Both the position numbers and the translations under genes were made by a program. Below are positions 1 to 7,297 of a stretch of DNA of 41,704 nucleotides, piece by piece. The stretch comes from UBA8752 sp049610565 (lineage in GTDB: Bacteria; Bacteroidota; Bacteroidia; Flavobacteriales_D; Sanyastnellaceae). Within the stretch, counting starts at the first letter, position 1; the number at the start of each line of letters is the position of its first letter. The stretch is taken from contig JBMYZR010000013.1 in the NCBI GenBank assembly GCA_049610565.1, positions 1-41,704 on the forward strand, written 5' to 3'. The notes below the pieces were generated by a model. That model did no database searches and had not been told where the DNA came from. It worked only from the letters and a program-made list of their open reading frames with translations.

Positions 1-116
1 ATCAGATTCAGTCTTGGTGACATGCCGACAAGCTACGCCGAGGCGCATTAAACCCTGATGAGGGAATCACAAGGCCAGCGCCGGACAGGTTGACTTCGAC
101 TAGCCCCAAAGGGCCA

Positions 117-147
117 TTGCCTGCGCGTATTCTGTTGCACACATTGC
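117..147 (+). promoter_or_regulatory. Probable promoter of the first FISUMP gene
   Basis: TTG at 117-119, a 20-base spacer and CACATTGC at 140-147, ending four bases before the ATG at 152. The spacing equals that of the clearer promoters in this window, but the -7 box is a poor match to TAnnTTyG, so confidence is low. The transcript would be almost leaderless. The first 116 bases hold no gene I can recognise; frame 1 is open to a TAA at 49-51 and could be the last 16 codons of an upstream gene. Confidence 0.4.
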
Positions 148-151
148 ATTC

Positions 152-1141
152 ATGCGATTTCCAACCATCCTTGCTGCTGCCTGCTTGCTGCTGGCCAGCT
201 GCAAAAAAGAAGGCTGCACCGACGCTTCAGCGTACAATTTCAACCCGGAGGCAGAACTCGAAGATGGCACATGCCAATACTCAGGTTGTACGGATCAGCT
301 TGCGGTGAACTACAACGAGACAGCCACGGTCGATGACGGCAGTTGCGATTACTTGGGCTGCACGGATTCGGAAGCAGTGAATTACGACGAGACAGCCACG
401 ATCGATGACGGCAGTTGCGTGTTGTTGGAAGACCTCCAACCGACCTTTGATGGCTACACCTACGGCGTGGTGCAGATCGGCGACCAAGTTTGGTTTTCGG
501 AGAACCTGCGGACGACGGTATATGCCAATGGTAGCCAGATTCCTGCGGGCCTGATTGGCGGAGAATACGGAGGAGAATGGAGCACAACATATGGTGCTAC
601 CGCCGTTTACGGAGAGGACGACTTTTGGGAAGGGGACGGGAGTGAGTGTGAGGAATACAGTCCTGATATAGACGCGTGCGATGAAGCACAGTCATTGGCG
701 GCGTATGGCCGGCTGTACAACTACTATGCGGTTGTCGATGACCGAGGCCTGTGTCCTACGGGCTGGCATGTTCCGACCGATGGAGAGTGGATGGTTCTGG
801 AAATGGAGCTGGGCATGAGTGAGTCTGAGGCGAATTCAACGGGATTGCGCGGTACGGATGAAGGAACCCAATTGAAGAGCACCTATGGTTGGAATTTCGC
901 CGGGAACGGTACGGACGACGTCGGGTTTTCTGCACTTCCAGGCGGCTACCGCTACGACCACAATGGCTACTTCTATGGTGCCGGCAGCAAGGGCAGGTGG
1001 TGGAGTTCGTCCTCTTATTCCAACTATCTTGGAATATATGGCTGGTCCCGCACCATATACAGTTACGATTCAGCCATCAACCGGTTCCACGACGATCTAC
1101 AAGTCGGATTTTCGGTTCGTTGTCTTTGGGATGGTGAGTGA
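152..1141 (+). CDS. FISUMP-domain surface lipoprotein
   Basis: A 329-residue exported lipoprotein. The N-terminus is a short hydrophobic signal ending in the lipobox LLASC (Cys17). Three copies of a ~22-residue Cys-bracketed module of the form GC-x-D-x-x-A-x-NY-...-DDGSC follow up to about residue 95. The remainder matches the Fibrobacter succinogenes major paralogous (FISUMP) domain: VQIGDQVWFSENLRTT near its start, then YGRLYNYYAV, LCPTGWHVPTDGEW, the GG-YR segment, WWSSS and the closing FSVRCL. The function of FISUMP domains is not established; they are found on cell-surface proteins of Fibrobacteres and Bacteroidota. The next gene downstream is a paralogue on the same strand with its own promoter, so this looks like a local duplication. 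Both the lipoprotein and family assignments are firm; the role is unknown. Confidence 0.9.
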   Translation: MRFPTILAAACLLLASCKKEGCTDASAYNFNPEAELEDGTCQYSGCTDQLAVNYNETATVDDGSCDYLGCTDSEAVNYDETATIDDGSCVLLEDLQPTFDGYTYGVVQIGDQVWFSENLRTTVYANGSQIPAGLIGGEYGGEWSTTYGATAVYGEDDFWEGDGSECEEYSPDIDACDEAQSLAAYGRLYNYYAVVDDRGLCPTGWHVPTDGEWMVLEMELGMSESEANSTGLRGTDEGTQLKSTYGWNFAGNGTDDVGFSALPGGYRYDHNGYFYGAGSKGRWWSSSSYSNYLGIYGWSRTIYSYDSAINRFHDDLQVGFSVRCLWDGE

Positions 1142-1292
1142 GGGTGCCCTGCAGTCATTTGGGTGGTCTCTTGTCCACCAGGCTGCTGACCAGAAACTGC
1201 GGAGGAAAGAGCGGCAGAACAGGGGCAACTAAGCGGTGACCGCTTGGGGCCGCTCGGCGTGCTTGGATGCAACCCTTACATTGAATTGAGAC

Positions 1293-1323
1293 TTGTTATA
1301 GAGAGAGAAATAAAATAGCTTCT
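1293..1323 (+). promoter_or_regulatory. Promoter of the second FISUMP gene
   Basis: TTG at 1293-1295, exactly 20 bases, then TAGCTTCT at 1316-1323, followed by only four bases (CGTT) before the ATG at 1328. This fits the Bacteroidota vegetative promoter (TTG/TTTG, about 20, TAnnTTTG) with an AT-rich spacer. The start codon would lie at or next to the transcription start, giving a leaderless mRNA. Confidence 0.6.
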
Positions 1324-1327
1324 CGTT

Positions 1328-2266
1328 ATGACACCACGATTCCTTCATTACTTGGCCATCCCCTGTCTCTTCTTGCTGTCTTGCGATGGCGACAACGACG
1401 GTGAAGAGGGGTGCACTGACTCCTTGGCCATCAACTATAACGCCACGGCTACTGTGGATGACGGCACATGCATCTATGAGGGGTGTACCGACCCTGAAGC
1501 ATTCAACTATGCCCCTGAGGCGACCGTGGACAACGGCGAATGCATCTACGAGGGATGCACCGATCCTGCAGCGTTGAATTATGATCCTGAAGCCTCCATT
1601 GATGATGGCAGTTGTGAATACCCACCGAACCCGGGGGACTGTTCAGAGGTGGAGTTCGATGGCCATACGTATGCTGTGGTGGAAATCGGCGCGCAGTGTT
1701 GGTTTGCCGAGAACCTGCAGACGACCGTGTTCGCCAGTGGGACCTCCATTGAGGAGGTCACCAGCGATGACGATTGGAGTCAATTGACCACGCCAGCACA
1801 ATGCATCTATGAAAATGAGGCATTGAACCTGCCGGTTTACGGCCGCTTGTACAATGCGTTTGCCGTCAACAGTGAGGAAGGATTGTGCCCAACAGGATGG
1901 CATGTCCCCTCAACAGAGGATTGGCAGGAGTTGGAATTGTTTGCAGGCGTCCCTGTCGAGGAGATCGACCTCATTTCCGAATGGCGAGGGACGGCCGAAG
2001 GGGTGGGAACGTCACTGAAGGCCACTTCTGGGTGGGACGGCACGAGTGGAACGGATTTGCACGGGTTTGACGCCCGGCCCGCCGGCAACCGCTTTTACTC
2101 GGATGGCTCTTTCTTCAGTGCAGGCATCAACACCGGTTGGTGGACCTCTTCTGCCTTCGGAGAGGACAACATGCACCGATCCCTATGGAGCAGCAGCACG
2201 GGCATTCTTCAGACCTATGGACATCCGCGGTTGGGGAATTCGGTTCGCTGCCTCAAAAACGAATAA
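1328..2266 (+). CDS. FISUMP-domain surface lipoprotein (paralogue)
   Basis: 312 residues, same architecture as the preceding gene. The signal ends in FLLSC (Cys19) and is followed by an acidic stretch. Three GC-T-D-x-x-A-x-NY-...-DDG-(T/S/E)C modules lie between about residues 28 and 95, then the FISUMP domain: VEIGAQCWFAENLQTT, YGRLYNAFAV, LCPTGWHVPSTEDWQELE, FDARPAGNR, WWTSSAF and NSVRCL at the C-terminus. The DGSC modules are closely related to those in the very large T9SS protein at 25748-28810, so one repeat type is reused across surface proteins of this organism. It is monocistronic with its own promoter; the next gene is convergent. The function is unknown, probably surface display or adhesion. 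Confidence 0.9.
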   Translation: MTPRFLHYLAIPCLFLLSCDGDNDGEEGCTDSLAINYNATATVDDGTCIYEGCTDPEAFNYAPEATVDNGECIYEGCTDPAALNYDPEASIDDGSCEYPPNPGDCSEVEFDGHTYAVVEIGAQCWFAENLQTTVFASGTSIEEVTSDDDWSQLTTPAQCIYENEALNLPVYGRLYNAFAVNSEEGLCPTGWHVPSTEDWQELELFAGVPVEEIDLISEWRGTAEGVGTSLKATSGWDGTSGTDLHGFDARPAGNRFYSDGSFFSAGINTGWWTSSAFGEDNMHRSLWSSSTGILQTYGHPRLGNSVRCLKNE

Positions 2267-2334
2267 GGGAACCTTCAACGAGACGGGTGCTGCCGTGCCG
2301 TTGCAGTCCTGGCGGGTCTTGAGCCTGAAAAGGG

Positions 2335-3132
2335 TCAGGCCAAGGTGGCGGTGCTGAAGGTCAAGCTGTGGCCGCGGACGAGGACGCGGTCGCCGGCGAG
2401 GGTGCAATGGAGTTGGCCGCGGCGGGCGGAGCGTTGCTCGGCCTCGAATTCGGTCTTGCCTGTTTTGTCGTGCCAATAGGGGACGAGGGAGCAGTGGGCG
2501 GAGCCGGTGACGGGGTCCTCGAGGATGGTCGCTTGTGGGGTGAAGAAGCGGGAAACGAAGTCGACGTCGTCGCCCGGGGCGGTGACGATGACGCCGCCGT
2601 GGCCGAGGTTGATTTGGTCGAATTCTTCGCGGTCGATGGTGATCGCATCGACGGTCGCTTGGTCGGGGTAGACCAAGACGTAATCGCGGGCTTTCAGGAC
2701 TTCGAGAGGGGCGTGGTTGAGTGCGCCTGCGATGGGTTCGGGCAGCGCGGCGGGCTCAGGCGGGCGCGAGGGCAGGTCCATTTCCAGGCGGCCGTCGTCG
2801 GTTTTGCGGACGGTCAGGATGCCGCTGGCGGAGCTGAAGCGCACCTCGGTGGCTTGGGGCGTCAGGTGGTGGAGGACGGTGTGGGCGCTGGCGAGGGTGG
2901 CGTGGCCGCAGAGGTCCATCTCGATGTCGGGGGTGAACCAACGCAGGTGGAACTCCGCTTCGGGGTCATCCGGTGTGGGGACGATATAGGCGGTCTCGGC
3001 GACCGCCATTTCCTGGGCCATTCTCAGCATCCACTCGTCTTCTGGCCACTTCATCATGGGGATGACGCAGGCGGGATTGCCGCCGAATGGGTCCCGGGTG
3101 AAGGCGTGGATGCGGTAGCAGGTCAGACTCAT
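2335..3132 (-). CDS. PhzF family isomerase/epimerase-like protein
   Basis: 265 residues starting MSLTCYRIHAF at the ATG 3132-3130, which overlaps the stop of the upstream PNGase F-like gene in an ATGA arrangement; this overlap decided the start. It carries the hallmarks of the PhzF / phenazine biosynthesis-like family (diaminopimelate epimerase fold): FTRDPFGGNPACV near the N-terminus, VAETAYIVP with the conserved catalytic Glu, WFTPDIEMDLCGHATL, and DPVTGSAHCSLVPYW in the second half. Family members catalyse cofactor-free isomerisations or are of unknown substrate; no phenazine genes are nearby, so phenazine synthesis is not implied. Last gene of a three-gene operon with a zinc ribbon and a glycosidase-like lipoprotein; that company gives no obvious substrate. 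Confidence 0.88.
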   Translation of the reverse strand: MSLTCYRIHAFTRDPFGGNPACVIPMMKWPEDEWMLRMAQEMAVAETAYIVPTPDDPEAEFHLRWFTPDIEMDLCGHATLASAHTVLHHLTPQATEVRFSSASGILTVRKTDDGRLEMDLPSRPPEPAALPEPIAGALNHAPLEVLKARDYVLVYPDQATVDAITIDREEFDQINLGHGGVIVTAPGDDVDFVSRFFTPQATILEDPVTGSAHCSLVPYWHDKTGKTEFEAEQRSARRGQLHCTLAGDRVLVRGHSLTFSTATLA

Positions 3133-4352
3133 CGGTGGTGCAGCGTCGCAGCGATGTTCCAGAAGTTGAACGTGCTGTCCGTCCAAGCTTGTGCGCCGGG
3201 GATGGCGATTTCCAAGGTGTGCTCACCGGCGGCGAGGTCGCCGAGGGCGAGGCGGAGCGGCTGGACGTCGTCGCCCGGGCACCAGTTGGATCGGCTCAGG
3301 TCGGAGGAAGCCACGCGCTCTTCAAGGGTGTCGCCGCCGTAGACGTAGGTGGAGGGCCAGAAGCCGCTGGTCGGGTTGAACCGGCGGTAGGCGCCACAGT
3401 CAGTGCGCCAGGGCGTCCAGGCTTTGAGGGTGTCGCTGTCGAGGAGGAGGATGTGTTCCTGTTCGGTGAATTCGTCGCCGCCTGCGTGGCCGCCGTGGCC
3501 GGTGGTCAGGAAGTCGAGTGTGGCGCCTTCGGCTGGGGCGTCGAGGGTGAACGGGACGCTCAGCAGGCCTTCGGCGAATGCGGTGTAGGGCCGCTGGTCG
3601 TGCGCGAGCTTGGTCGTATTGAGCAGCGGGCGGGTGGTTTGGGTGAGGGCGGCGTCGCAGGGCAGGTCGCTCTCGTCCATGGTGATGCTCGCGCTGAGGG
3701 TGTAGCCCTCCGCGGTCCAGGTGTCGATGTAGACGCCGACCCACAGGGTGTCTGCGTCGGTGAGCCAGGATTGTATGGGGGAGAGGTCCGCAGACCAATG
3801 GACGCTGTCGGCCCAGGCGCCCACCGATTCGGGCTTGTAGGCTTGGGCGCGTTCTGTGTGGCTGAAGTGGCCAACGCCGAAGGGCGTGATGAAGCGCAAC
3901 AGCTCGAGAGCGGGTTCGCGGTTGGTTTCGTCTGGGCCAGATAGGATGCCGGCGAAGCGGGTGGTGTCGGCGTCGCCGCCATCTTGCATGCGCTGGAGGT
4001 AGTCGCGGCCGGCGGCGTCGGCAAAGGCGAAGAGGGTGCCGCTCTTGTCCCACGGATCGCCGGCGGATCGCAGGCTGACGTCGACGGTGATGGCGCACTG
4101 CCGGTCGCGGTGGGGCAGGGCGATGGGCTTCAGCCGGATGCGGCCGGCGTCCAGCCGGTAGTCGCCGCGATTGGTCAGGACGGTGTCCACGGTCCGACCG
4201 GGCACGAAGGCGAGGGTGTCCCCGGACCACAGGGTCACGGTGTGGTCGCCGAGCGCGGGAATGTCGCTCCCCGCTTGGCAGGAAGCGAGCAGGCCCGCGA
4301 TGGCAGCCCAGAGTCCGAAGTGGAGGCCGAGGCGGAGGGGCAGGCGGGTCAC
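3129..4352 (-). CDS. PNGase F-like (peptide-N-glycosidase F) lipoprotein
   Basis: 407 residues read from a GTG at 4352-4350 that overlaps the stop of the zinc-ribbon gene by four bases (GTGA). That start yields a perfect lipoprotein signal: basic VTRLPLRLGL, a hydrophobic core and the lipobox GLLASC (Cys25). Earlier in-frame starts would put a 55-residue extension before the signal and are rejected. The C-terminal half contains the PNGase F signature elements: HGGHAGGDEF (about 286), CGAYRRFNPTSGFW (Cys319) and DLSRSNWCPGDDVQP (Cys358), followed by a beta-rich tail. Known PNGase F releases N-glycans by cleaving the Asn-linked amide of glycoproteins. An anchored, surface or periplasmic enzyme acting on eukaryotic (for example algal) glycoproteins is the plausible role; substrate not shown. 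Confidence 0.82.
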   Translation of the reverse strand: MTRLPLRLGLHFGLWAAIAGLLASCQAGSDIPALGDHTVTLWSGDTLAFVPGRTVDTVLTNRGDYRLDAGRIRLKPIALPHRDRQCAITVDVSLRSAGDPWDKSGTLFAFADAAGRDYLQRMQDGGDADTTRFAGILSGPDETNREPALELLRFITPFGVGHFSHTERAQAYKPESVGAWADSVHWSADLSPIQSWLTDADTLWVGVYIDTWTAEGYTLSASITMDESDLPCDAALTQTTRPLLNTTKLAHDQRPYTAFAEGLLSVPFTLDAPAEGATLDFLTTGHGGHAGGDEFTEQEHILLLDSDTLKAWTPWRTDCGAYRRFNPTSGFWPSTYVYGGDTLEERVASSDLSRSNWCPGDDVQPLRLALGDLAAGEHTLEIAIPGAQAWTDSTFNFWNIAATLHHR

Positions 4353-4543
4353 GCGCTGCAGGTCATGTCGGCACCGCAGCAGAGGGGCGACTTGATCTTG
4401 CCCTCGCAGGAGGGACAGCGGGAGACTTGGACGGAGGAACCGTCGGGCAGGTCGAGGTGGCCGTTCTCGAGGGGGACGTTGCACTTGGCGCATTGGGCCT
4501 TCACGGACATGCCGCACTGGCCGCAGGAGTAGGTGGCGTTCAT
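4349..4543 (-). CDS. Small double zinc-ribbon protein
   Basis: 64 residues with four CxxC-type pairs: CGQC, CAKC, CPSC and a late CC...C cluster, i.e. one or two zinc ribbons and no signal peptide, so cytoplasmic. First gene of an operon whose second gene starts inside its stop codon (GTGA). Small zinc ribbons of this kind are usual in Bacteroidota but have no assigned function. A -7-like box TAGATTGA ends four bases before the ATG. The acidic/aromatic content between the Cys pairs does not suggest a DNA-binding helix. Gene call firm; role unknown. Confidence 0.8.
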   Translation of the reverse strand: MNATYSCGQCGMSVKAQCAKCNVPLENGHLDLPDGSSVQVSRCPSCEGKIKSPLCCGADMTCSA

Positions 4544-4547
4544 GCCC

Positions 4548-4555
4548 TCAATCTA
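4548..4555 (-). promoter_or_regulatory. Possible -7 box of the zinc ribbon-PNGase-PhzF operon
   Basis: TAGATTGA on the minus strand, four bases before the ATG at 4543. It resembles the boxes of the cys leader and the FG-GAP gene (both TATCTTGA with the same four-base spacing). No good TTG is present 19-21 bases upstream, so this is tentative. Confidence 0.4.
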
Positions 4556-4752
4556 ACCGGGATTTGCAGCGGTTCGAGTGCAGGGAGGGGAAATTGCCCA
4601 CGGGGGACGGAGTGCGGGGGTCCCGATTGAGGATTGTCATTGGGAGCCCCGCTTTTTTCGTGCAAATTGATAGACAGATGGGCACCGTTGTCCACCTCCC
4701 AACGTCTACGATTTTCTGCAAGCACATTCTCCTTCCCGATTCCCCACCCCTG

Positions 4753-5337
4753 ATGCCCCTTGACGCCGAAATCCAGCGGCTCGAGGCGATGAGCAAGCAA
4801 GGGGAGAGCTACTCCAACATTGAAGGCCGCTACGGCTGGCGCAACCCCATCCGCGCCGACACGGGGCCCCTTCTGACCGCGTTGGTCTTGGCCCACGCGC
4901 CGGCCCGCATTCTGGAAGTGGGCACAGCCCACGGCTTGAGTGCGCTGCACCTCGCCAAAGGGTTGACGGCGCCCGAGCGACAGCACATCGACACCATCGA
5001 ATTCCACGATGAGGTTGCGGCGGGTGCCCAGGAACGGTTCGACGCGCTGGGCCTGCCCATCCGTGTTTGGGCGGGCGAGGCCATGGAAGTCATCGAAGCG
5101 CGGCTGGAGGCCACCTATGACCTTGTGTTCCTTGATGCCCAAAAGAGCCACTACGGCCAGCAGTTCCGCGCCCTGCTCGAGCGGGGGATGATCGGGTCGG
5201 GTACAGTCATTCTGGCCGACAACGTGATTGACCGAGAGGTCGAGTGCACCAAGTTGTTCCAGGCCTTGGAGGCTGCCGGGGTGCCCTACCACGTGGTGCC
5301 CACCGAATGTGGGCTCCTCGTGGCGCGGATTCCCTGA
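4753..5337 (+). CDS. Class I SAM-dependent O-methyltransferase-like protein
   Basis: 194 residues from the ATG at 4753 (MPLDAEIQRLEAMSKQ). The SAM-binding core is ILEVGTAHGLSALHLAKGL, followed by an acidic strand IDTIEFHDE, then YDLVFLDAQKSHYGQQF and ILADNVI, the pattern of catechol/caffeoyl-CoA type O-methyltransferases. The frame is open upstream to 4564 and an alternative ATG lies at 4678, but the upstream residues look untranslated. A plausible promoter (TTG near 4689, TACGATTTT near 4708) sits between 4678 and 4753, which favours the shorter form. Convergent with moeZ, five bases apart. The acceptor substrate cannot be told from sequence. Confidence 0.82.
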   Translation: MPLDAEIQRLEAMSKQGESYSNIEGRYGWRNPIRADTGPLLTALVLAHAPARILEVGTAHGLSALHLAKGLTAPERQHIDTIEFHDEVAAGAQERFDALGLPIRVWAGEAMEVIEARLEATYDLVFLDAQKSHYGQQFRALLERGMIGSGTVILADNVIDREVECTKLFQALEAAGVPYHVVPTECGLLVARIP

Positions 5338-5341
5338 AGCC

Positions 5342-6502
5342 TCAATACCGGGCGAGCGCCGGGTTCACCTGTTCCTGCCAGGCGAGGATGCCGCCCTTCA
5401 GGTTGAGCAGGTTGTCGTACCCGTGTTCGTCTTCGAGCATTCGGATGATGCGCGCGGACCGCACACCGCTCCGGCAGTGGACCACCACGGGCCGGTCCCG
5501 GGGGATGTCGGCCACGCGTTCCGGCACGGTGTCCTGCGGCATCAGGATGCCGCCCATCTCGGCGATGGCAAACTCGTAGGGTTCGCGAACGTCGATGACC
5601 ACCGGCGGGGCATCGCCTTGGAGTTGGTCGGCGAGTTCCTCGGGCCCGATTTCGTCCACGGCGCGTTCTTCGACGGGAGCATCTCCGAGGCCACAGAACA
5701 TCTCGTAGTCGATGAGTTCGGTCTGGGTCGGATTCTCACCCGTCAGGGGATTGGACGCGTTGGACCGGACCTTGAGGGTGCGCGTGCCGAAGGTGGCCGC
5801 GTCAAACAGGAAAAGCCGACCATCGAGGACGTCGCCGACCCCGCTGATCACTTTGATGACCTCGAGGGCCTGGAGGGAGCCTAGGATGCCCGGTAGCACT
5901 CCGATGACGCCGCCTTCGCTGCAGCTTGGCACGAGTCCGGGAGGCGGCGGAGAGGGGAAAAGGTCCCGGTAATTCGGTCCCCGGGTCCCATCCGGTCTCA
6001 GGTGGTTGAAGACGCTGCACTGGCCCTCGAAGCGGTAGATGCTCGCATAGACGTTGGTCTTGCCGGCGAGCACGCAGGCGTCGTTGACGAGGTAGCGGGT
6101 CGGGAAATTGTCTGTGCCGTCGGCCACCACGTCGTACTGCTCGATGAGCCCGAGGGCGTTGTCCGATGTGAGGCGCGTCTCGTGGACGGTCACGTCGATG
6201 TGCGGGTTCAAGGCCAGGATGCGCTCCTTGGCGCTCGCGGCCTTGGATTGGCCCACCTGGTCCACGCCGAAGAGCACCTGCCGCTGCAGGTTGTGGTCCT
6301 CGATCACGTCGAAGTCGACGATGCCGATGTGGCCCACGCCGGCTGCGGCGAGGTACAGGAGCAACGGGCTGCCCAGGCCGCCGGACCCGACGACGAGGAC
6401 CTTGGCCTCCTTCAGCTTGCGCTGCCCCTCGATGTTGAACTCGGGGATGATGAGGTGCCGGCTGTAGCGTTCGAGCTCGGCCTTGGAAAAGGGATGCGAC
6501 AT
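5342..6502 (-). CDS. moeZ: MoeZ-like E1 adenylyltransferase/sulfurtransferase (ThiF + rhodanese)
   Basis: 386 residues, cytoplasmic. Residues ~1-260 are an E1-like ThiF/MoeB domain with the nucleotide loop VVGSGGLGS (about 38-45), the DNLQRQ-type segment HNLQRQVLF and VADGTDNFPTRYL. Residues ~285-386 are a rhodanese domain with active-site loop HCRSGVRS (Cys343). Architecture and details such as YRDLFPSPPPPG and PSCSEGG match mycobacterial MoeZ. In that system MoeZ adenylates the C-terminal Gly of the sulfur carrier CysO and transfers sulfur to make a thiocarboxylate. The zinc-binding CxxC pairs of E. coli MoeB are absent, as in MoeZ. Last gene of the cysM-mec-cysO-moeZ operon, three bases after cysO. 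A dual role with MoaD/ThiS proteins elsewhere in the genome is possible. Confidence 0.9.
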   Translation of the reverse strand: MSHPFSKAELERYSRHLIIPEFNIEGQRKLKEAKVLVVGSGGLGSPLLLYLAAAGVGHIGIVDFDVIEDHNLQRQVLFGVDQVGQSKAASAKERILALNPHIDVTVHETRLTSDNALGLIEQYDVVADGTDNFPTRYLVNDACVLAGKTNVYASIYRFEGQCSVFNHLRPDGTRGPNYRDLFPSPPPPGLVPSCSEGGVIGVLPGILGSLQALEVIKVISGVGDVLDGRLFLFDAATFGTRTLKVRSNASNPLTGENPTQTELIDYEMFCGLGDAPVEERAVDEIGPEELADQLQGDAPPVVIDVREPYEFAIAEMGGILMPQDTVPERVADIPRDRPVVVHCRSGVRSARIIRMLEDEHGYDNLLNLKGGILAWQEQVNPALARY

Positions 6503-6505
6503 GGT

Positions 6506-6784
6506 TCAGGCAATGCCGCCGGCGATGGCGGGAATGATGCTGACTTCGGATTTCGGGGGCAGCGGCGTGGCTTCGCCCTGCAGCTCCTGGATGTCCTCGT
6601 CGCCCACGTAGACGCGGATGAAGGTGCGGAGGGCACCGGATTCGTCGAGGATGTGGGGCTTGAGGCCTTCATGGGCGCTGACGAGCGAGGCGATGAGGCC
6701 TTGGACGTCGGCTGCGTCGGATTCGAAGACGCCGAGGCCGCCGGTGAACTTGCGGAGCGGGGTGGGGATGATCAATTGATGCAT
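6506..6784 (-). CDS. cysO: CysO-like sulfur carrier protein (ubiquitin fold) with C-terminal extension
   Basis: 92 residues of the ThiS/MoaD/CysO ubiquitin-like family: IPTPLRKFTGG at the N-terminus, RTFIRVYVGDEDI in the middle, and SEVSIIPAIAGGIA at the end. The segment order and the PAxAGG tail closely resemble Mycobacterium CysO, which ends right at Gly-Gly and carries sulfur as a C-terminal thiocarboxylate. Here the reading frame continues for Ile-Ala before the TGA, so the carrier would need trimming before MoeZ could adenylate it. The JAMM protease encoded just upstream is the obvious candidate for this, as known for the QbsE/QbsD pair of thioquinolobactin synthesis. Stop and the moeZ start are three bases apart. 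Confidence 0.9.
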   Translation of the reverse strand: MHQLIIPTPLRKFTGGLGVFESDAADVQGLIASLVSAHEGLKPHILDESGALRTFIRVYVGDEDIQELQGEATPLPPKSEVSIIPAIAGGIA

Positions 6785-6787
6785 GGG

Positions 6788-7297
6788 TCAGGATGGAATG
6801 GATTCTTCTGCAAAGAGTCGGTGGTCATTGAGTTGCCAGGACCGGATTTCGGAGAGCTGAGGAGCGCCGCTTCCGGATCCGTCCAAGGCGAGGATGGGAT
6901 AGCTGAGGGTGGGCAGGGCGAACTGCAGGTCGTGCCGGCTGGGAACCGCCCGGTGGTCCGGGTGGCTGTGGAACACGCCGAGCACGGACAGTCCGCTGCG
7001 CGCCGCCTCGCGTTCCGCCTTCATGAAATCCCGCGGATCGATGCGAAAGCGGCGGAGCTGGTCGGGGCCGTCCGCCCGGTTGTCAATGGGCAGGACCCGC
7101 TGAAGCACGCGCAGGCCGTCCCGCTCTTCACCGAGCAGGAAGCCGCAACCTTCTCCGGGATAGGCCGCTTGGCACAGCGCGATCATGGCCTCCACCGTGT
7201 CCGGGGACCAGCTCAACGGCAAGGCTTCCGGGTGGAGGTGGCCAGTGTGGCTGTCTGCGTGGCCGTCGGGCCAGCCGAGGGAGGGCAGGGAGGTCAT
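6788..7297 (-). CDS. mec: Mec-like JAMM metalloprotease
   Basis: 169 residues, cytoplasmic, of the JAMM/Mov34 zinc peptidase family. The metal and catalytic residues are all visible: Glu49 in PGEGCGFLLG, then HSHPDHRAVPSRHD with His110, His112 and Asp123, which fits the E...HxHP...PSxxD motif. In Mycobacterium, Mec hydrolyses the CysO-cysteine adduct to release cysteine and regenerate the carrier. The same enzyme class can also remove residues beyond Gly-Gly from carriers, which is relevant here. The ATG overlaps the cysM stop by four bases and cysO follows after three bases, so translation is probably coupled. The first ~28 residues are variable. Confidence 0.9.
   Translation of the reverse strand: MTSLPSLGWPDGHADSHTGHLHPEALPLSWSPDTVEAMIALCQAAYPGEGCGFLLGEERDGLRVLQRVLPIDNRADGPDQLRRFRIDPRDFMKAEREAARSGLSVLGVFHSHPDHRAVPSRHDLQFALPTLSYPILALDGSGSGAPQLSEIRSWQLNDHRLFAEESIPS

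Noticed and set aside
1..51. C-terminal end of an upstream gene (frame 1 open to a TAA at 49-51)
   Set aside because: Only 16 codons are visible and they carry no motif; cannot be supported.
152..2266. The repeated DDGSC blocks as a CRISPR-like or tandem DNA repeat
   Set aside because: The repetition is at protein level in frame with two lipoproteins; the DNA copies differ and spacing follows codons.
2368..3342. Open frame of 324 codons antisense to the PhzF gene
   Set aside because: No recognisable motif, and PhzF family motifs are clear on the other strand.
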